From: DATKCF01 sp035513345
GTDB taxonomy: Bacteria > Gemmatimonadota > Gemmatimonadetes > Longimicrobiales > RSA9
DNA: 64,000 bases
Assembly: GCA_035513345.1 (NCBI GenBank)
Contig: DATKCF010000030.1
Location: forward strand, 4,505-68,504
Direction: 5' to 3'
Positions 27,301 through 35,976 of the stretch are shown one piece after another. Position 1 is the stretch's first letter. Each line of letters opens with the position of its first letter. The notes under the pieces are model-generated. The model did not search any database. It was not told where the DNA came from and saw nothing but the letters and a program-made list of their open reading frames with translations. The position numbers and the translations under genes were made by a program.

Positions 27301-27595
27301 CCCGCCCGTCGATGCCGTCGCGTTCTTCGACGGGGGAATGGCCTGGGACGAATCCATCTGCGTCGTGGCCGGGTTCACGCGGATGGAAGACTGCTCGGAA
27401 AGCCGCAGCGTGACGGTCGGCTGGGACCGCAAGCCCGGCGAGGACCCGTACCTGACGCGCGAGCCTCTGTTCTCATGGGGATTCGGCCTGCGCATGAACG
27501 TCTTCTACACGATACTCCGGATGGATTACGCCTTTCCCCTCAGCCGGCCCGACCGGAGCGGCGTGTTCTCGCTATCGTTCGGTCCCTCATTCTAG
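24332..27595 (+). CDS. Outer-membrane protein with peptidase-MA-like, PD40 propeller and BamA-type barrel domains
   Basis: A 1087-residue exported protein in four parts. A signal peptide ends near ALASAQ (about residue 21). A gluzincin-like domain follows (about 30-280) with HELVHGFQ, an HExxH-type variant (HELVH). A TolB-like propeller (about 290-600) has repeated 'SPDG..I.F' units such as LSPDGKDMVF and WSPDGRRIVF. The C-terminal third is beta-rich, with YWGGPYFLRGYDGGSF and a terminal phenylalanine (FSLSFGPSF), as in BamA/TamA barrels. The ATG has AGGAGG seven bases upstream. The architecture suggests a cell-surface protease or an assembly factor; activity is not shown. Confidence 0.82.
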   Translation: MLRSVIAMLVAAILTTVPALASAQYFGRNKVQYRSFDFQVIKTENFDVYYYASEREAALDAARMIERSYGRLSRVLQHQFRDRKPLIVYASHSDFQQTNALSSFIDESTGGVTEALKSRMILPFTGSYADFDHVLTHELVHGFQYDVIFRGGVLTDASPFVGRLPLWFMEGMAEYLSIGTIDPHTQSWLRDAALAGYLRTIDEMMYRDDYLSYRFGQSLWSYIGSKWGDEVVGILLQKAPRTGVERAFVSTLGVSLSELSAEWTAAVRAQYLPQVADFRRPATFSTKLTAHEKLEDPWYIAPALSPDGKDMVFLSQEGGFSFDLYLADARTGEIERKLIESARGGGFESLRYMNSSASFSPDGRYVAFAAQTGGRDALYIYDLRERRVWKKLTYDVLNGLSNPSWSPDGRRIVFMGMDGGLSDLFVTDLEGRLERLTNDRYADLLPAWSPDGTRIAFTTDRGPEADIESLSYGNYRVALLSLDDYSLEILPGQDAGKNVNPVWSPDGESLIWVNDRTGTNDLYLYEMGSKQISRITDVLSGVIGIGPLSPVLSWSASGSLAFVYFEQAGYNIYRVEDPRTLPRMAVGVGPVIADVVNDDWIGDVDRAGPAEGGSVSTREPDRESRFDASLYRNNGTFRRSAAAQAVASEALAPVSVVKLLDNAAHALPDTTAFAHDDYNVSFTPDMIGRPTIGATVGGSYGNGIYGGSFIALSDMLGNHNILAAANINGSLSDASFYAGYNFLKTRANLSAAVSQQPLYRYFGAAYMTLEVDGQPRDVRAEVLVRDIIRSGQALMSYPFSAFRRIEAGVNAVHYSSDILYRGFDVNTGEYVQQDDPLGGLSYVQPLAALVFDNSLAGWTGPVVGRRYRLQFSRTVGGLQFSEALVDFRNYWNIDQKVVFASRLIGLSRFGDDSNRFSLYWGGPYFLRGYDGGSFRLDGDECMDSRSFAAETSLSRCPVRDQLIGSNAAIMNLEVRVPVIKELQIGFLGNFPPVDAVAFFDGGMAWDESICVVAGFTRMEDCSESRSVTVGWDRKPGEDPYLTREPLFSWGFGLRMNVFYTILRMDYAFPLSRPDRSGVFSLSFGPSF

Positions 27596-27609
27596 TTTCA
27601 CCCAAGTGC

Positions 27610-27647
27610 GGACCACGGCCCCGCCTTTATTCCGGGGGGCGCGGTCC
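27610..27647 (+). other. Inverted repeat after the barrel-protein gene
   Basis: GGACC-CG-CCCC on the left pairs imperfectly with GGGG-CG-GGTCC on the right around TTTATT. It could be a terminator stem, but no T-run follows. It overlaps the -35 region of the next candidate promoter. Confidence 0.35.
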
Positions 27648-27654
27648 TTACATT
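27626..27654 (+). promoter_or_regulatory. Candidate promoter for the ParA-like/SPOR gene
   Basis: TTTATT (27626-27631), a 17-base spacer and TACATT (27649-27654) end 36 bases before the ATG. The -35 lies in the loop of the inverted repeat at 27610-27647. Confidence 0.35.
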
Positions 27655-27690
27655 ATTGCGGCCCCGACGTGACCTCGTGACCATAATGCA

Positions 27691-29199
27691 ATGAGCCTGG
27701 GTCTGTGGCCCGAAGCGGTGCCGTTCGATCCGAACAGCGGCAGCGCGTCCCATGATCTGAGCAAGCACTTCGACGCCGGCCGCATGCCCGCGGCGGCGTT
27801 ACTGGTGTGCGCGCGTGATCTGCGCGGGACGGAATGGCCTGCGCGGGCGGCAATCGGGCTGGCCCGTGCGCTGGGGGCGGGCGAGCGCCGTGTGGTCCTG
27901 GCCGATCTCGATTTCGAGCAGCCCGCCCTGCACGAGCTGCTTCACGCGGCCAACACGGAGGGCGTGGCGGACGCGATCCTGTTCGGCGCATCGATCGAGC
28001 GCGTGATGATCGAGCCTGCCGGCGAGATGTTCGGCTTCGTTCCGCCGGGTGCGGTGGCGCCGGATCCGGCCGAGCTGATGGCGGCGCCGGCGTGGACTCG
28101 CCTGCTGGCTGAATTGACATCGGCTGATGTCCTGCTGCTGGCCTACGCGCCTCTGGGAGTGCCCGGGCTCGACGCTCTGGCGGACCGGATCCGCGCCGTC
28201 GTCGTGCTTGCCGACGAAACAGAGGTTGCGGCCACCGCAGCCATGCTCTCCGATACGATTCGTGTTGAGGGCGTAATCCGGCCAGTCTGGCCAGTTGCGC
28301 CCGAGCCGGCCGCTGAGCCGCCGGTTGCGGCTGCGCCGGCCGAGCCCGAGCGCGAGCCTGGGCATGAACCGGAGCCTGACGCGGCGGGCGGCGAACCCGC
28401 TCTGGCGGCCAAGGAAGACGCCAGGCAGGCGCTGAAAGCGGACATCGCGGCCAGACAGCGGGTCGCGGCGGACCCGGTCGAGACGGCGACCGAGTCACGG
28501 CCGGCGGAATCAGAGAAGACGCCGCCAGCGCCGCGCACGTTGAAGGGAGCGGCGTGGCGGCGGGTACTCCCGTGGGCCGCGGTCATCCTGCTCGTTGCGG
28601 CGGCCGGTTGGCTTGGCGGCCGGCTGCTCGCGGGGCCGGGCGAAACGAGCCCCGCTCCGAGCGGCCCGGATGGTGCGGCGGTCGCTGTGCCGGCGGGCAG
28701 CCTCCTGGGGTTCTCGGTGGCGATCGAGTCGTACGCGGACTTCGACTCGGCCGTTCTCCGGGCGGATTCGCTGTCACTGGCGGCGCCGGACCTCGTGTTC
28801 ATCGTCGCGCCGGTGCGAGCAGCGGACGATGCAATCATCTACCGCGTTCTCGCGGGTCCAATGACGGACAGCGCGACGGCGAGCGCCACCATGCTGCGTC
28901 TGGTTGGGGAGGGCCTGAAGATCGCGGCGTCGGAGTTCGATGTCCGCGAGACACCGCTCGCGTTCCTTGTCGGACAGTACCAGTTCCGCGGCGACGCAGA
29001 ACAGAGAATCACCGCACTCGAGGCTCAGGACTTGCCCAGTTACGTGATAGAAGTGCCCTACACGCAGGGCCCATCGCGATTCTACGTGTACGCCGGCGCG
29101 TACGCGGGTCCCACCGAAGCGTTAGTCATGCGCGATCGGCTGCGCGCCGCAGGCGTCGAAGATACGCTCGTCGTGCGCATCGGACGGAGCCATCCATGA
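27691..29199 (+). CDS. Degenerate ParA-like domain fused to a membrane helix and SPOR region
   Basis: A 502-residue protein in three parts. Residues about 30-200 look like a ParA/MinD or BY-kinase fold. VVLADLDFEQPALHELL occupies the place of Walker A', but the P-loop position reads CARDLRGTEWPARAA without the usual GKT, so ATP binding is doubtful. An Ala/Pro/Glu-rich linker leads to one membrane helix (about 293-312). The periplasmic part ends in a SPOR-type domain (about 415-500, with YVIEVPYTQG and FYVYAGAYAG), and a second related unit may precede it. SPOR domains bind denuded peptidoglycan at division sites. The protein overlaps smc by four bases. A link between segregation and septum is inference. 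Confidence 0.7.
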   Translation: MSLGLWPEAVPFDPNSGSASHDLSKHFDAGRMPAAALLVCARDLRGTEWPARAAIGLARALGAGERRVVLADLDFEQPALHELLHAANTEGVADAILFGASIERVMIEPAGEMFGFVPPGAVAPDPAELMAAPAWTRLLAELTSADVLLLAYAPLGVPGLDALADRIRAVVVLADETEVAATAAMLSDTIRVEGVIRPVWPVAPEPAAEPPVAAAPAEPEREPGHEPEPDAAGGEPALAAKEDARQALKADIAARQRVAADPVETATESRPAESEKTPPAPRTLKGAAWRRVLPWAAVILLVAAAGWLGGRLLAGPGETSPAPSGPDGAAVAVPAGSLLGFSVAIESYADFDSAVLRADSLSLAAPDLVFIVAPVRAADDAIIYRVLAGPMTDSATASATMLRLVGEGLKIAASEFDVRETPLAFLVGQYQFRGDAEQRITALEAQDLPSYVIEVPYTQGPSRFYVYAGAYAGPTEALVMRDRLRAAGVEDTLVVRIGRSHP

Positions 29200-32100
29200 G
29201 GCTGCGCAGTCTGACGCTGTATGGCTTCAAGTCTTTCGCTGACAGGACGGAGCTTCACTTCCACGATGGCATCACGGCGATCGTGGGACCGAACGGTTGC
29301 GGCAAGTCGAACATCAGCGACGCGATCCGGTGGGTGCTCGGCGAGCAGAAGCCGACGGCGATCCGCGGCTCGCGAATGGAAGAGGCAATCTTCCAGGGCA
29401 CGACGCAGCGGCGGCCGCTGAACAGGGCCGAGGTCGCGTTGAGCTTCGACAACAGGGACGGCCGGCTGCCGATCCCGCAGAAGGACGTCGAGATTCGGCG
29501 GACGGTGTTCCGGGAGGGAGGCAGCGACTACCAGCTGAATCGTACGCAGACACGGCTTCGCGACATCCTGGATCTGTGCCGCGACACGGGGCTTGGCGCG
29601 AACGCGTACACCGTGATCGAGCAGGGCATGGTGGATGCGATCCTGTCGGATCGGGCCGATGAGAGGCGCCACCTGTTCGAGGAAGCGGCCGGCATCGGCC
29701 GGTACAAGGACCGTCGCAAGTCGGCGCAGCGGCGTCTGGAGGCAGCGGAGGCGGACCTGGCCCGACTGCTGGACCTGGTCGGCGAGGTCGAAACGAAAGT
29801 GCGCAGCCTGGCCAGGCAGCGGGGTCGTGCGCAGCGCTATGCCGAGTTTCGCGCGCGCCGGCTGTCGCTGGAGGTGGCGGTCGCGAATGCGGAACTCGAG
29901 CAGGTGCGCCAGATGCTCGACGAGACGACTGCACGGCTGGAGGGCATCGAGCGCGACGATCCGGGAGCGCGGGCCGAGTTGAGCGCCGCGGAGGCGGAAC
30001 TCGAGAAGTGTCGCCTGGAATCGACCGAGTTGAGCCGCCAGCGCGGCGTGGTTGCAGCCGAACACGAGGCCGTGGTGCGTCGAATCGCTGACCGCGAGCG
30101 CGACCTGGCCGTTGCTCAGGAGCGGTCTGCGGCGGCTGACCGGCGGCTGGTGCAGATCGCGGCGGAGCGCGACGAGCTGGACGCGCGACTGGCCAACCGT
30201 CGCGCCGAGGTGGCGAGCCTCGATACGGAGCGTAGCGGGCAGCACGGCGTGGTCGAAACACTGGCGGGCCGGGTTGCCGAGATCCAGGAGCGGAACGCGG
30301 CGCTGCGACGGGAAGTCACGGAGGTTCGCCGCGCGGACGAGGACGCACGCGCCCGTGAAACGGAGCTGACGCGCGAGCTGGGCACGCTCGAGGCGCGTGC
30401 CGATCGGGCCGCAGCCCGGGCAAGGGAATCCGAGGCACTGCTCGAGCGGCTTGGCGACGAGATGGCCGAGCTTCGCGCTGAAGCGCAGCGCCTCGACGAG
30501 CAGGGCGACCTGTTCGCGGAGCAGGCCCGCCAACTTGCCGCGAAAAAGGCTGATCTCGAGGAACGGAAGGTCGCATTCGAGTCCGAAGTCACGGCGCTGC
30601 GCGAGGCGGAGCAGGGGTCGCGCGTCGCGCTGGCATCCGTGGAAGAGGAGTCGAGCCGGCTCGGCGCACAGGTCGGTGCGCTCGAGAAGCTGGACCGCGA
30701 CTTCCACGGCTTCGCGCCGGCGGTCGCGGCCGCACTCGGATCGCGCGGGCAGCTGCCCGGACTGGTCGGCCCGCTGGCCGATGTGCTGGAGCTGCCGGCA
30801 GAGCGGGGCGCTGCACTCGAGGCCGCGCTGGGTTCGCTTCTGCAGATGCTGGTGGTCGAGAGCGACGATTCGATGGCCGCCGTCCGTCGCTGGATCGACG
30901 AGAACCAGCAGGACAAGGGCGGAGTTGCGCTTCTGCCGCGGACCGCGCTGGCACGGCTCGAAGCCGTGATCGCCGAGATGCAGTTCGCGGGCGAACGTCC
31001 GGACGAACCGGTGCTTGTCGGCCGTCGCGAGCGTTTGACCGCGATGCGTGAGAAGGCGGATCAGGCACTGGTCCGCGTCGACGAGATGTCGCGTGCGAGA
31101 GCCGACGCGGCGAACCGCGTTTCCGAAGGCGAATCGTCGTTGCGCGCGCTGCTCGGTCTGCTCCACGAAGTCGAACTCGAGTTGCGCCGGACAGCGGCGG
31201 ACGAGGACACACGTGCCGGCCAGCGGGGCCGCGCCGCACGCGCGATCGCTGAGTTGGAGAAGCGGCGCGACGAGGCGAATGCCTCAGTGGGTGCGGCTCG
31301 CGCGGATGGCGAAGAGGCCCGGGCCGCTCATCTCGGCACCGAGGTCGCGCTCAAGGAACACCGTGCAGCATGGCAGCGGGCGACAGGCTCACTGCCGGAG
31401 CGGGAAGCAGCGTGGGAGGCAGTGCGAGACGAGGAGGCCGAGATACGGGTGTCGCACGCTCGAGCCGAAGGCTCGCTGACCGCGATCGACAGGCGTATGG
31501 CCGTCGCGAAGCAGGACATCGAGCACGCCGTGGCACGACTCGAAGCGTTGGCGGACGAGGAGCGCGCCAACCGCGACACGATCGAGGAACTGGCCGCGCT
31601 GCGCGAGACGGCGGCTGCCGAACTCGAAACATTGTTCGAGAACCGCGAAACGTCGACAGCCGGAGTACGCTCGGTCGAGGACCGTCTCGCCGAGGCGGCG
31701 GACCGCGCGATCGGCCTCGAGACGAAAGTCCGCGGGCTGCGGCGCAGCACGGACGAAGCAAGCGAGGTTCGCCACCGGCTCGAACTTCAGCGTGCCGAAG
31801 CACTGTCGACAGAGCGCCGCGTCCGCGACCGTCTCGAAGCGGAGTGGGGCCGGCCGTTCGATCAACTCGCCGAGGAAGCCGAGCCGGTCAGTGCCGACCT
31901 CGAGTTTCTGCGTGCCGACCTGAGCGCGGTGACGGCCGATATCGAACGGCTCGGACCGATCAACATGCTCGCCATGGAAGAGCACGAAGAGGAAAGCACA
32001 CGGCTCGAGTTCCTGACCGCGCAGCGCGATGACCTGGTCGCGGCGCGCGACGACCTGCAGAACGCGATCCGCCAGATCAACCGAACGGCCAAGGAACTGT

Positions 32101-32576
32101 TCAACACGACGTTCGAGCAGATCCGCGGGAAGTTCACGCACACGTTCGATGCGCTTTTCGAGGGCGGTGAGTGCGACATCCGTCTGGAGGATCCGGATGA
32201 CCCACTCGAAACGCCGATCGACATCACCGCATCCCCGCGCGGAAAGCGGACGCAGCGGATCCACCTGCTCAGCGGCGGAGAACGCGCGCTCACCTCGCTC
32301 GCATTGCTGTTCGCCATCTACCTCGTCAAGCCGAGCCCCTTCTGCGTCCTCGACGAGGTCGACGCACCGCTCGACGACGTCAACATCGGGCGCTTCATCG
32401 CGATGCTGGAGCGGTTCAAGGCCGACACCCAGTTCATCGTGATCACGCACAACTCGCGCACAATGGAATCCGCGGACTGGCTGTACGGCGTAACCATGGA
32501 GGAGCCCGGGATCAGCTCCATCGTGGGCGTGCACCTCGACCAGGTGCTGGCCGGAGCGGGCGTGAACGGCGGTTGA
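29196..32576 (+). CDS. smc: Chromosome segregation ATPase SMC
   Basis: Condensin subunit that organises and segregates the chromosome. The 1126-residue protein has the N-terminal GFKSFAD and Walker A GPNGCGKS (31-38). A long coiled coil follows, then a hinge near 505-640 with DFHGFAPAVAAAL and GPLADVLE. The second coiled coil leads to the C-terminal head: ABC signature LSGGERALTSLAL (about 1025) and Walker B FCVLDEVDAPLDD (about 1049). The ATG overlaps the preceding stop (ATGA), so it is coupled to the ParA-like/SPOR gene. No scpA or scpB is in the window. Confidence 0.96.
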   Translation: MRLRSLTLYGFKSFADRTELHFHDGITAIVGPNGCGKSNISDAIRWVLGEQKPTAIRGSRMEEAIFQGTTQRRPLNRAEVALSFDNRDGRLPIPQKDVEIRRTVFREGGSDYQLNRTQTRLRDILDLCRDTGLGANAYTVIEQGMVDAILSDRADERRHLFEEAAGIGRYKDRRKSAQRRLEAAEADLARLLDLVGEVETKVRSLARQRGRAQRYAEFRARRLSLEVAVANAELEQVRQMLDETTARLEGIERDDPGARAELSAAEAELEKCRLESTELSRQRGVVAAEHEAVVRRIADRERDLAVAQERSAAADRRLVQIAAERDELDARLANRRAEVASLDTERSGQHGVVETLAGRVAEIQERNAALRREVTEVRRADEDARARETELTRELGTLEARADRAAARARESEALLERLGDEMAELRAEAQRLDEQGDLFAEQARQLAAKKADLEERKVAFESEVTALREAEQGSRVALASVEEESSRLGAQVGALEKLDRDFHGFAPAVAAALGSRGQLPGLVGPLADVLELPAERGAALEAALGSLLQMLVVESDDSMAAVRRWIDENQQDKGGVALLPRTALARLEAVIAEMQFAGERPDEPVLVGRRERLTAMREKADQALVRVDEMSRARADAANRVSEGESSLRALLGLLHEVELELRRTAADEDTRAGQRGRAARAIAELEKRRDEANASVGAARADGEEARAAHLGTEVALKEHRAAWQRATGSLPEREAAWEAVRDEEAEIRVSHARAEGSLTAIDRRMAVAKQDIEHAVARLEALADEERANRDTIEELAALRETAAAELETLFENRETSTAGVRSVEDRLAEAADRAIGLETKVRGLRRSTDEASEVRHRLELQRAEALSTERRVRDRLEAEWGRPFDQLAEEAEPVSADLEFLRADLSAVTADIERLGPINMLAMEEHEEESTRLEFLTAQRDDLVAARDDLQNAIRQINRTAKELFNTTFEQIRGKFTHTFDALFEGGECDIRLEDPDDPLETPIDITASPRGKRTQRIHLLSGGERALTSLALLFAIYLVKPSPFCVLDEVDAPLDDVNIGRFIAMLERFKADTQFIVITHNSRTMESADWLYGVTMEEPGISSIVGVHLDQVLAGAGVNGG

Positions 32577-34912
32577 TGCGCCGGGCCGCGGCCGCCGTCG
32601 CGGCGTCAGCCGCCATCGTGTGGATCAGCGCGCGGGCTCCGGTTACGCCGGACACGTCAGTCGTGTGGGTCTACTTCCATCCGGACTCCACGTATCCGTA
32701 CGCGCCGGGTACCCCGCCAGAAGGTGCAGGCGACACGGTACTCGAAGACCTTCCGGTTCCGCCGCATCTCGTGACGCGCGTGGCGCGCACCGGCGCCGCG
32801 ATCCGTCATGAGAGCCGGTGGCTGCGGGCCGTGAGCGTGGAAGCGTCGCCTTCCGAGCTGCGATCGATACGGCGAGTGCGGGCGGTTGCGGCGATCCGAC
32901 CGGTCGGTATGGTGATGACGGCAGGACGATCGGTTGCCGCCAGGGCCGCAATGGCCGCGCGCCAGGTTCATGACAGCACGGATTACGGCCCGAACTTCAG
33001 AGCGATGCGCGAGCTGGGTATCCCCGCAGCGCATCTCGAGGGATATCGCGGTTCGGGGGTCCGTGTGGCGATTCTCGATACGGGGTTCGACACGGGTCAC
33101 GAGAGCCTTTCGGGGCTGACCGTGATCGCGGCACGCGACTTCGTGAACGATGATCTGGTCGTGGCCGATGAGCCGGGCGATCCTCCGAACCAGGCGAGGC
33201 ATGGTACTCGCGTCTGGTCGATCGTCGGTGCCTACCGGCCGGGTACGATGGTCGGCGCTGCGCACGAGGCCGAGTTCATTCTCGCCAAGGTGAAGTCAGA
33301 ACCGAATGTGTCGAGCGCTGATGAGGACCGCTGGGTCGCGGGCGTGGAATGGGCCGAGTCGCACGGCGCTCGCCTGATCGTATCTGCCCTGTATTTCCGG
33401 ACCGGCTTTACGGACCGGCCCGACATCCCGTACGGCGCACTGAACGGTGACAGCACGGTAACGACTCGGGTTGCGGACGAGGCCGCTCGTCGCGGGACGC
33501 TGGTCGTGAACGCGATCGGCGATCTCGGACCGCAGCCGCGGACGCTGGCCGCGCCGGCCGACGGCGACAGCGTCCTTGCCGTCGGTGCAGTCGATGCGAA
33601 CGGCGAGCCGGCCGAGTTGGGCCTGGCGGCCGGAACATCGCGGGGCCCGACTGCGGACGGCCGAATCAAGCCGGACGTCGTGGCGCGGGGTACAGGGATG
33701 TTTGCTGCTTCATCGACGTCTCCCACGGCGTACGACATCGGTATCGAGGGAACGAGCTACTCGACGGCGCTGGTCGGCGGTGGAGTCGCACTGTTCATGG
33801 ATGCGTGGCCCGAGCTGAGCGCGGCGGCGGCGCGGCGCGCGATTATACTTGCGGGCACGAATGCGGCCTCGCCGGACAACGCGGTGGGCAGCGGCATTCC
33901 GAACGTGGCGGCGGCGATCCTGTTTCCTGAAGGGCTGAGGCCGGTTTCGATCGGGACGGTCGACGCGTCGAACCGATTGACGACGCTCGGCCCGACGTTC
34001 ACATGGAACGCGGCGCCGGGTCCGCGCGGTTTCGGCTCGGTGCTGTACCGGCTCCAGGTGGCGACGGATCCGCAGTTCACGAACATCGTATTCACGGACA
34101 CGGTTCGCGACGCATTCGCGCTGACGGCTCGGCGGCCGATCTCGCCGGCGAACGAGCTGTATTGGCGAGTCGTGGCATCGACGTCGCCGGGCGTCACGCG
34201 CAACAGCAGCATCAGCGAGTCGTTCTCCGTACCCGGCTGGGTTCGCCTGCTGGACCCGGATCCGACACAGGTCACGTTCGTGAACACGCCGCGGCCGACG
34301 CTGCGGTGGTCGCCACTCGCCGCGCCAGCGCCGATCGGCCCGCTCGTGTACGACCTGGAGATCCTGTCGAACGAGAACGGGCAGCCAGTGCAGCCGGCAC
34401 AAAGGAACCTGACGAGCCCCACCGTCCAGGTGGCGGAGCCGCTGGTTCCCAACACGGCGTACCGCTGGCGAGTCATTGTGCGCACGCAGACCGGGGCGGT
34501 TGACACGGTAGAGAGCACGAATCCGTTCGTTGTCACGAGTGAAACGCTGCCGCCGGCAACATTGCTGTATCAGAACTTTCCGAATCCGTTCCCGCGGTCC
34601 GACCTTGGAGCGCAATCGACACAGGTCTGGTTCGATCTGGCGGAGCGGTCGACAATCGAACTGGTGGTGCTGGATCTCGGCGGGCGGTTCGTCAAGCGGC
34701 TGACGCCCGCGGATCCATCGTGTGGAACGGTCACGCTGGACCCCGGCATCTACGGCCGGAGCGGACCGTTTGAAGAGGATGATCCCTGCGTCGGCACATC
34801 GTGGGACGGCACGGATGCGCGGGGCACGCTGATGCCTCGCGGTATCTATGTCCTTCGCCTTCGCACGAACGGCCGAGACTTGTACAGGCGAATGCTGTTC
34901 CTGCCCGGGTAG
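32576..34912 (+). CDS. Secreted S8 (subtilisin-like) serine protease with a type IX-like C-terminal domain
   Basis: A 778-residue exported protease. A short signal peptide is followed by a propeptide-like region. The catalytic triad is present: Asp in AILDTGFDTGHE (about 167), His in QARHGTRVWS (about 209) and Ser in GTSYSTALVGG (about 394). Two fibronectin-like units (about 465-650) follow, then a C-terminal module starting LLYQNFPNPFPRS and ending RGIYVLRLR, which resembles FlgD-like/type IX sorting domains. ATG 32576 shares a base with the smc stop; TTG one codon earlier is possible. It probably acts at or outside the cell surface. Confidence 0.87.
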   Translation: MRRAAAAVAASAAIVWISARAPVTPDTSVVWVYFHPDSTYPYAPGTPPEGAGDTVLEDLPVPPHLVTRVARTGAAIRHESRWLRAVSVEASPSELRSIRRVRAVAAIRPVGMVMTAGRSVAARAAMAARQVHDSTDYGPNFRAMRELGIPAAHLEGYRGSGVRVAILDTGFDTGHESLSGLTVIAARDFVNDDLVVADEPGDPPNQARHGTRVWSIVGAYRPGTMVGAAHEAEFILAKVKSEPNVSSADEDRWVAGVEWAESHGARLIVSALYFRTGFTDRPDIPYGALNGDSTVTTRVADEAARRGTLVVNAIGDLGPQPRTLAAPADGDSVLAVGAVDANGEPAELGLAAGTSRGPTADGRIKPDVVARGTGMFAASSTSPTAYDIGIEGTSYSTALVGGGVALFMDAWPELSAAAARRAIILAGTNAASPDNAVGSGIPNVAAAILFPEGLRPVSIGTVDASNRLTTLGPTFTWNAAPGPRGFGSVLYRLQVATDPQFTNIVFTDTVRDAFALTARRPISPANELYWRVVASTSPGVTRNSSISESFSVPGWVRLLDPDPTQVTFVNTPRPTLRWSPLAAPAPIGPLVYDLEILSNENGQPVQPAQRNLTSPTVQVAEPLVPNTAYRWRVIVRTQTGAVDTVESTNPFVVTSETLPPATLLYQNFPNPFPRSDLGAQSTQVWFDLAERSTIELVVLDLGGRFVKRLTPADPSCGTVTLDPGIYGRSGPFEEDDPCVGTSWDGTDARGTLMPRGIYVLRLRTNGRDLYRRMLFLPG

Positions 34913-34973
34913 GCGGGGGCGGGCCGACACCGAAACACGGGAACAATGAAATGAACGAACTGCGGGAGACGCA

Positions 34974-35954
34974 ATGGGCCGTTACCTGGTGACAGGTGCC
35001 GCGGGCTTCATAGGGTGGAAGGTCGCGGAACTCCTGATCGAACGCGGCGACGAAGTCGTCGGGCTGGACAACATGAACGACGCGTACGATGTGCGGCTGA
35101 AGGAATGGCGCCTCGGTACGCTGCGCGAGCGGAGCGGCTTCACGTTCCGGCAGGCGGACATCGAAGAGAGGGACGCGCTCGACGGCGTGTTCGGCGACGG
35201 TCCGCCGCTGGATGGAGTGATCAATCTGGCCGCGCGCGCGGGCGTCCGGCAGAGCGTCGAGAACCCGTGGGTCTACTTTTCGACGAATGCGACGGGCTCG
35301 CTGAATCTGCTCGACTGCTGCGTGCGCCACGACGTTCCCAAGTTCGTGCTCGCATCGACATCGAGCCTCTATCGTTCGGACAGCCCCCGCCCGTACTCGG
35401 AGACCGGCAACACCGACCGGCCACTGTCACCCTACGCGGCGTCGAAGAAGGCAGCCGAAGCGATCGCGTACACGTACCACTACCTCAACGGCCTGGACGT
35501 GTCGGTGCTTCGCTACTTCACGGTCTACGGGCCGGCGGGCCGGCCGGACATGAGCCTGTTCCGGTTCGTGCAGTGGATCAGCGAGGGCAAGCCGGTCACC
35601 GTGTTCGGAGACGGCCGTCAGGAACGTGACTTCACGTACGTCGATGACGTGGCGCGCGGCACGATCGCGGCGCTGCGGCCGATCGGGTACGAAATCATCA
35701 ATCTCGGCTCGGACAAACCGATCGTGCTGGCCGACGCGATCGCACTGGTCGAACAGGGCACGGGCAGGAAAGCAGAGGTCCGGAACGTGGCCCGGCACCC
35801 GGCGGACGTCGAGGCGACATGGGCCAGCATCGACAAGGCCAGAGAGCTGCTGGACTGGGAACCGCACACGATGTTCGCCGAGGGTGTCGAACGGCTCGTT
35901 GAATGGTACAACGCGAACCGCGAATGGACGCGCGAGATAGCGACCGGCTCGTGA
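34974..35954 (+). CDS. NAD-dependent nucleotide-sugar epimerase (UDP-glucuronate 4-epimerase-like)
   Basis: Extended SDR of 326 residues. It has TGAAGFIG (7-14) for NAD binding, NLAARAGVRQSVENP, catalytic Ser/Thr in ASTSSLY, YAASK with catalytic Tyr and Lys, and the RYFTVYGPAGRPDMSLFRF segment typical of UDP-glucuronate 4-epimerases. It could equally act on a related UDP- or GDP-sugar. The DegT aminotransferase next door suggests a pathway to an amino sugar for surface polysaccharide. The ATG has GGGAG about eight bases upstream. Confidence 0.85.
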   Translation: MGRYLVTGAAGFIGWKVAELLIERGDEVVGLDNMNDAYDVRLKEWRLGTLRERSGFTFRQADIEERDALDGVFGDGPPLDGVINLAARAGVRQSVENPWVYFSTNATGSLNLLDCCVRHDVPKFVLASTSSLYRSDSPRPYSETGNTDRPLSPYAASKKAAEAIAYTYHYLNGLDVSVLRYFTVYGPAGRPDMSLFRFVQWISEGKPVTVFGDGRQERDFTYVDDVARGTIAALRPIGYEIINLGSDKPIVLADAIALVEQGTGRKAEVRNVARHPADVEATWASIDKARELLDWEPHTMFAEGVERLVEWYNANREWTREIATGS

Positions 35955-35976
35955 ACGCGTCGGTCGCGGCAGTGGC

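Noticed and set aside
28554..29195. Open frame upstream of the smc ATG
   Set aside because: It overlaps the ParA-like/SPOR gene; smc has its canonical N-terminus at 29196.
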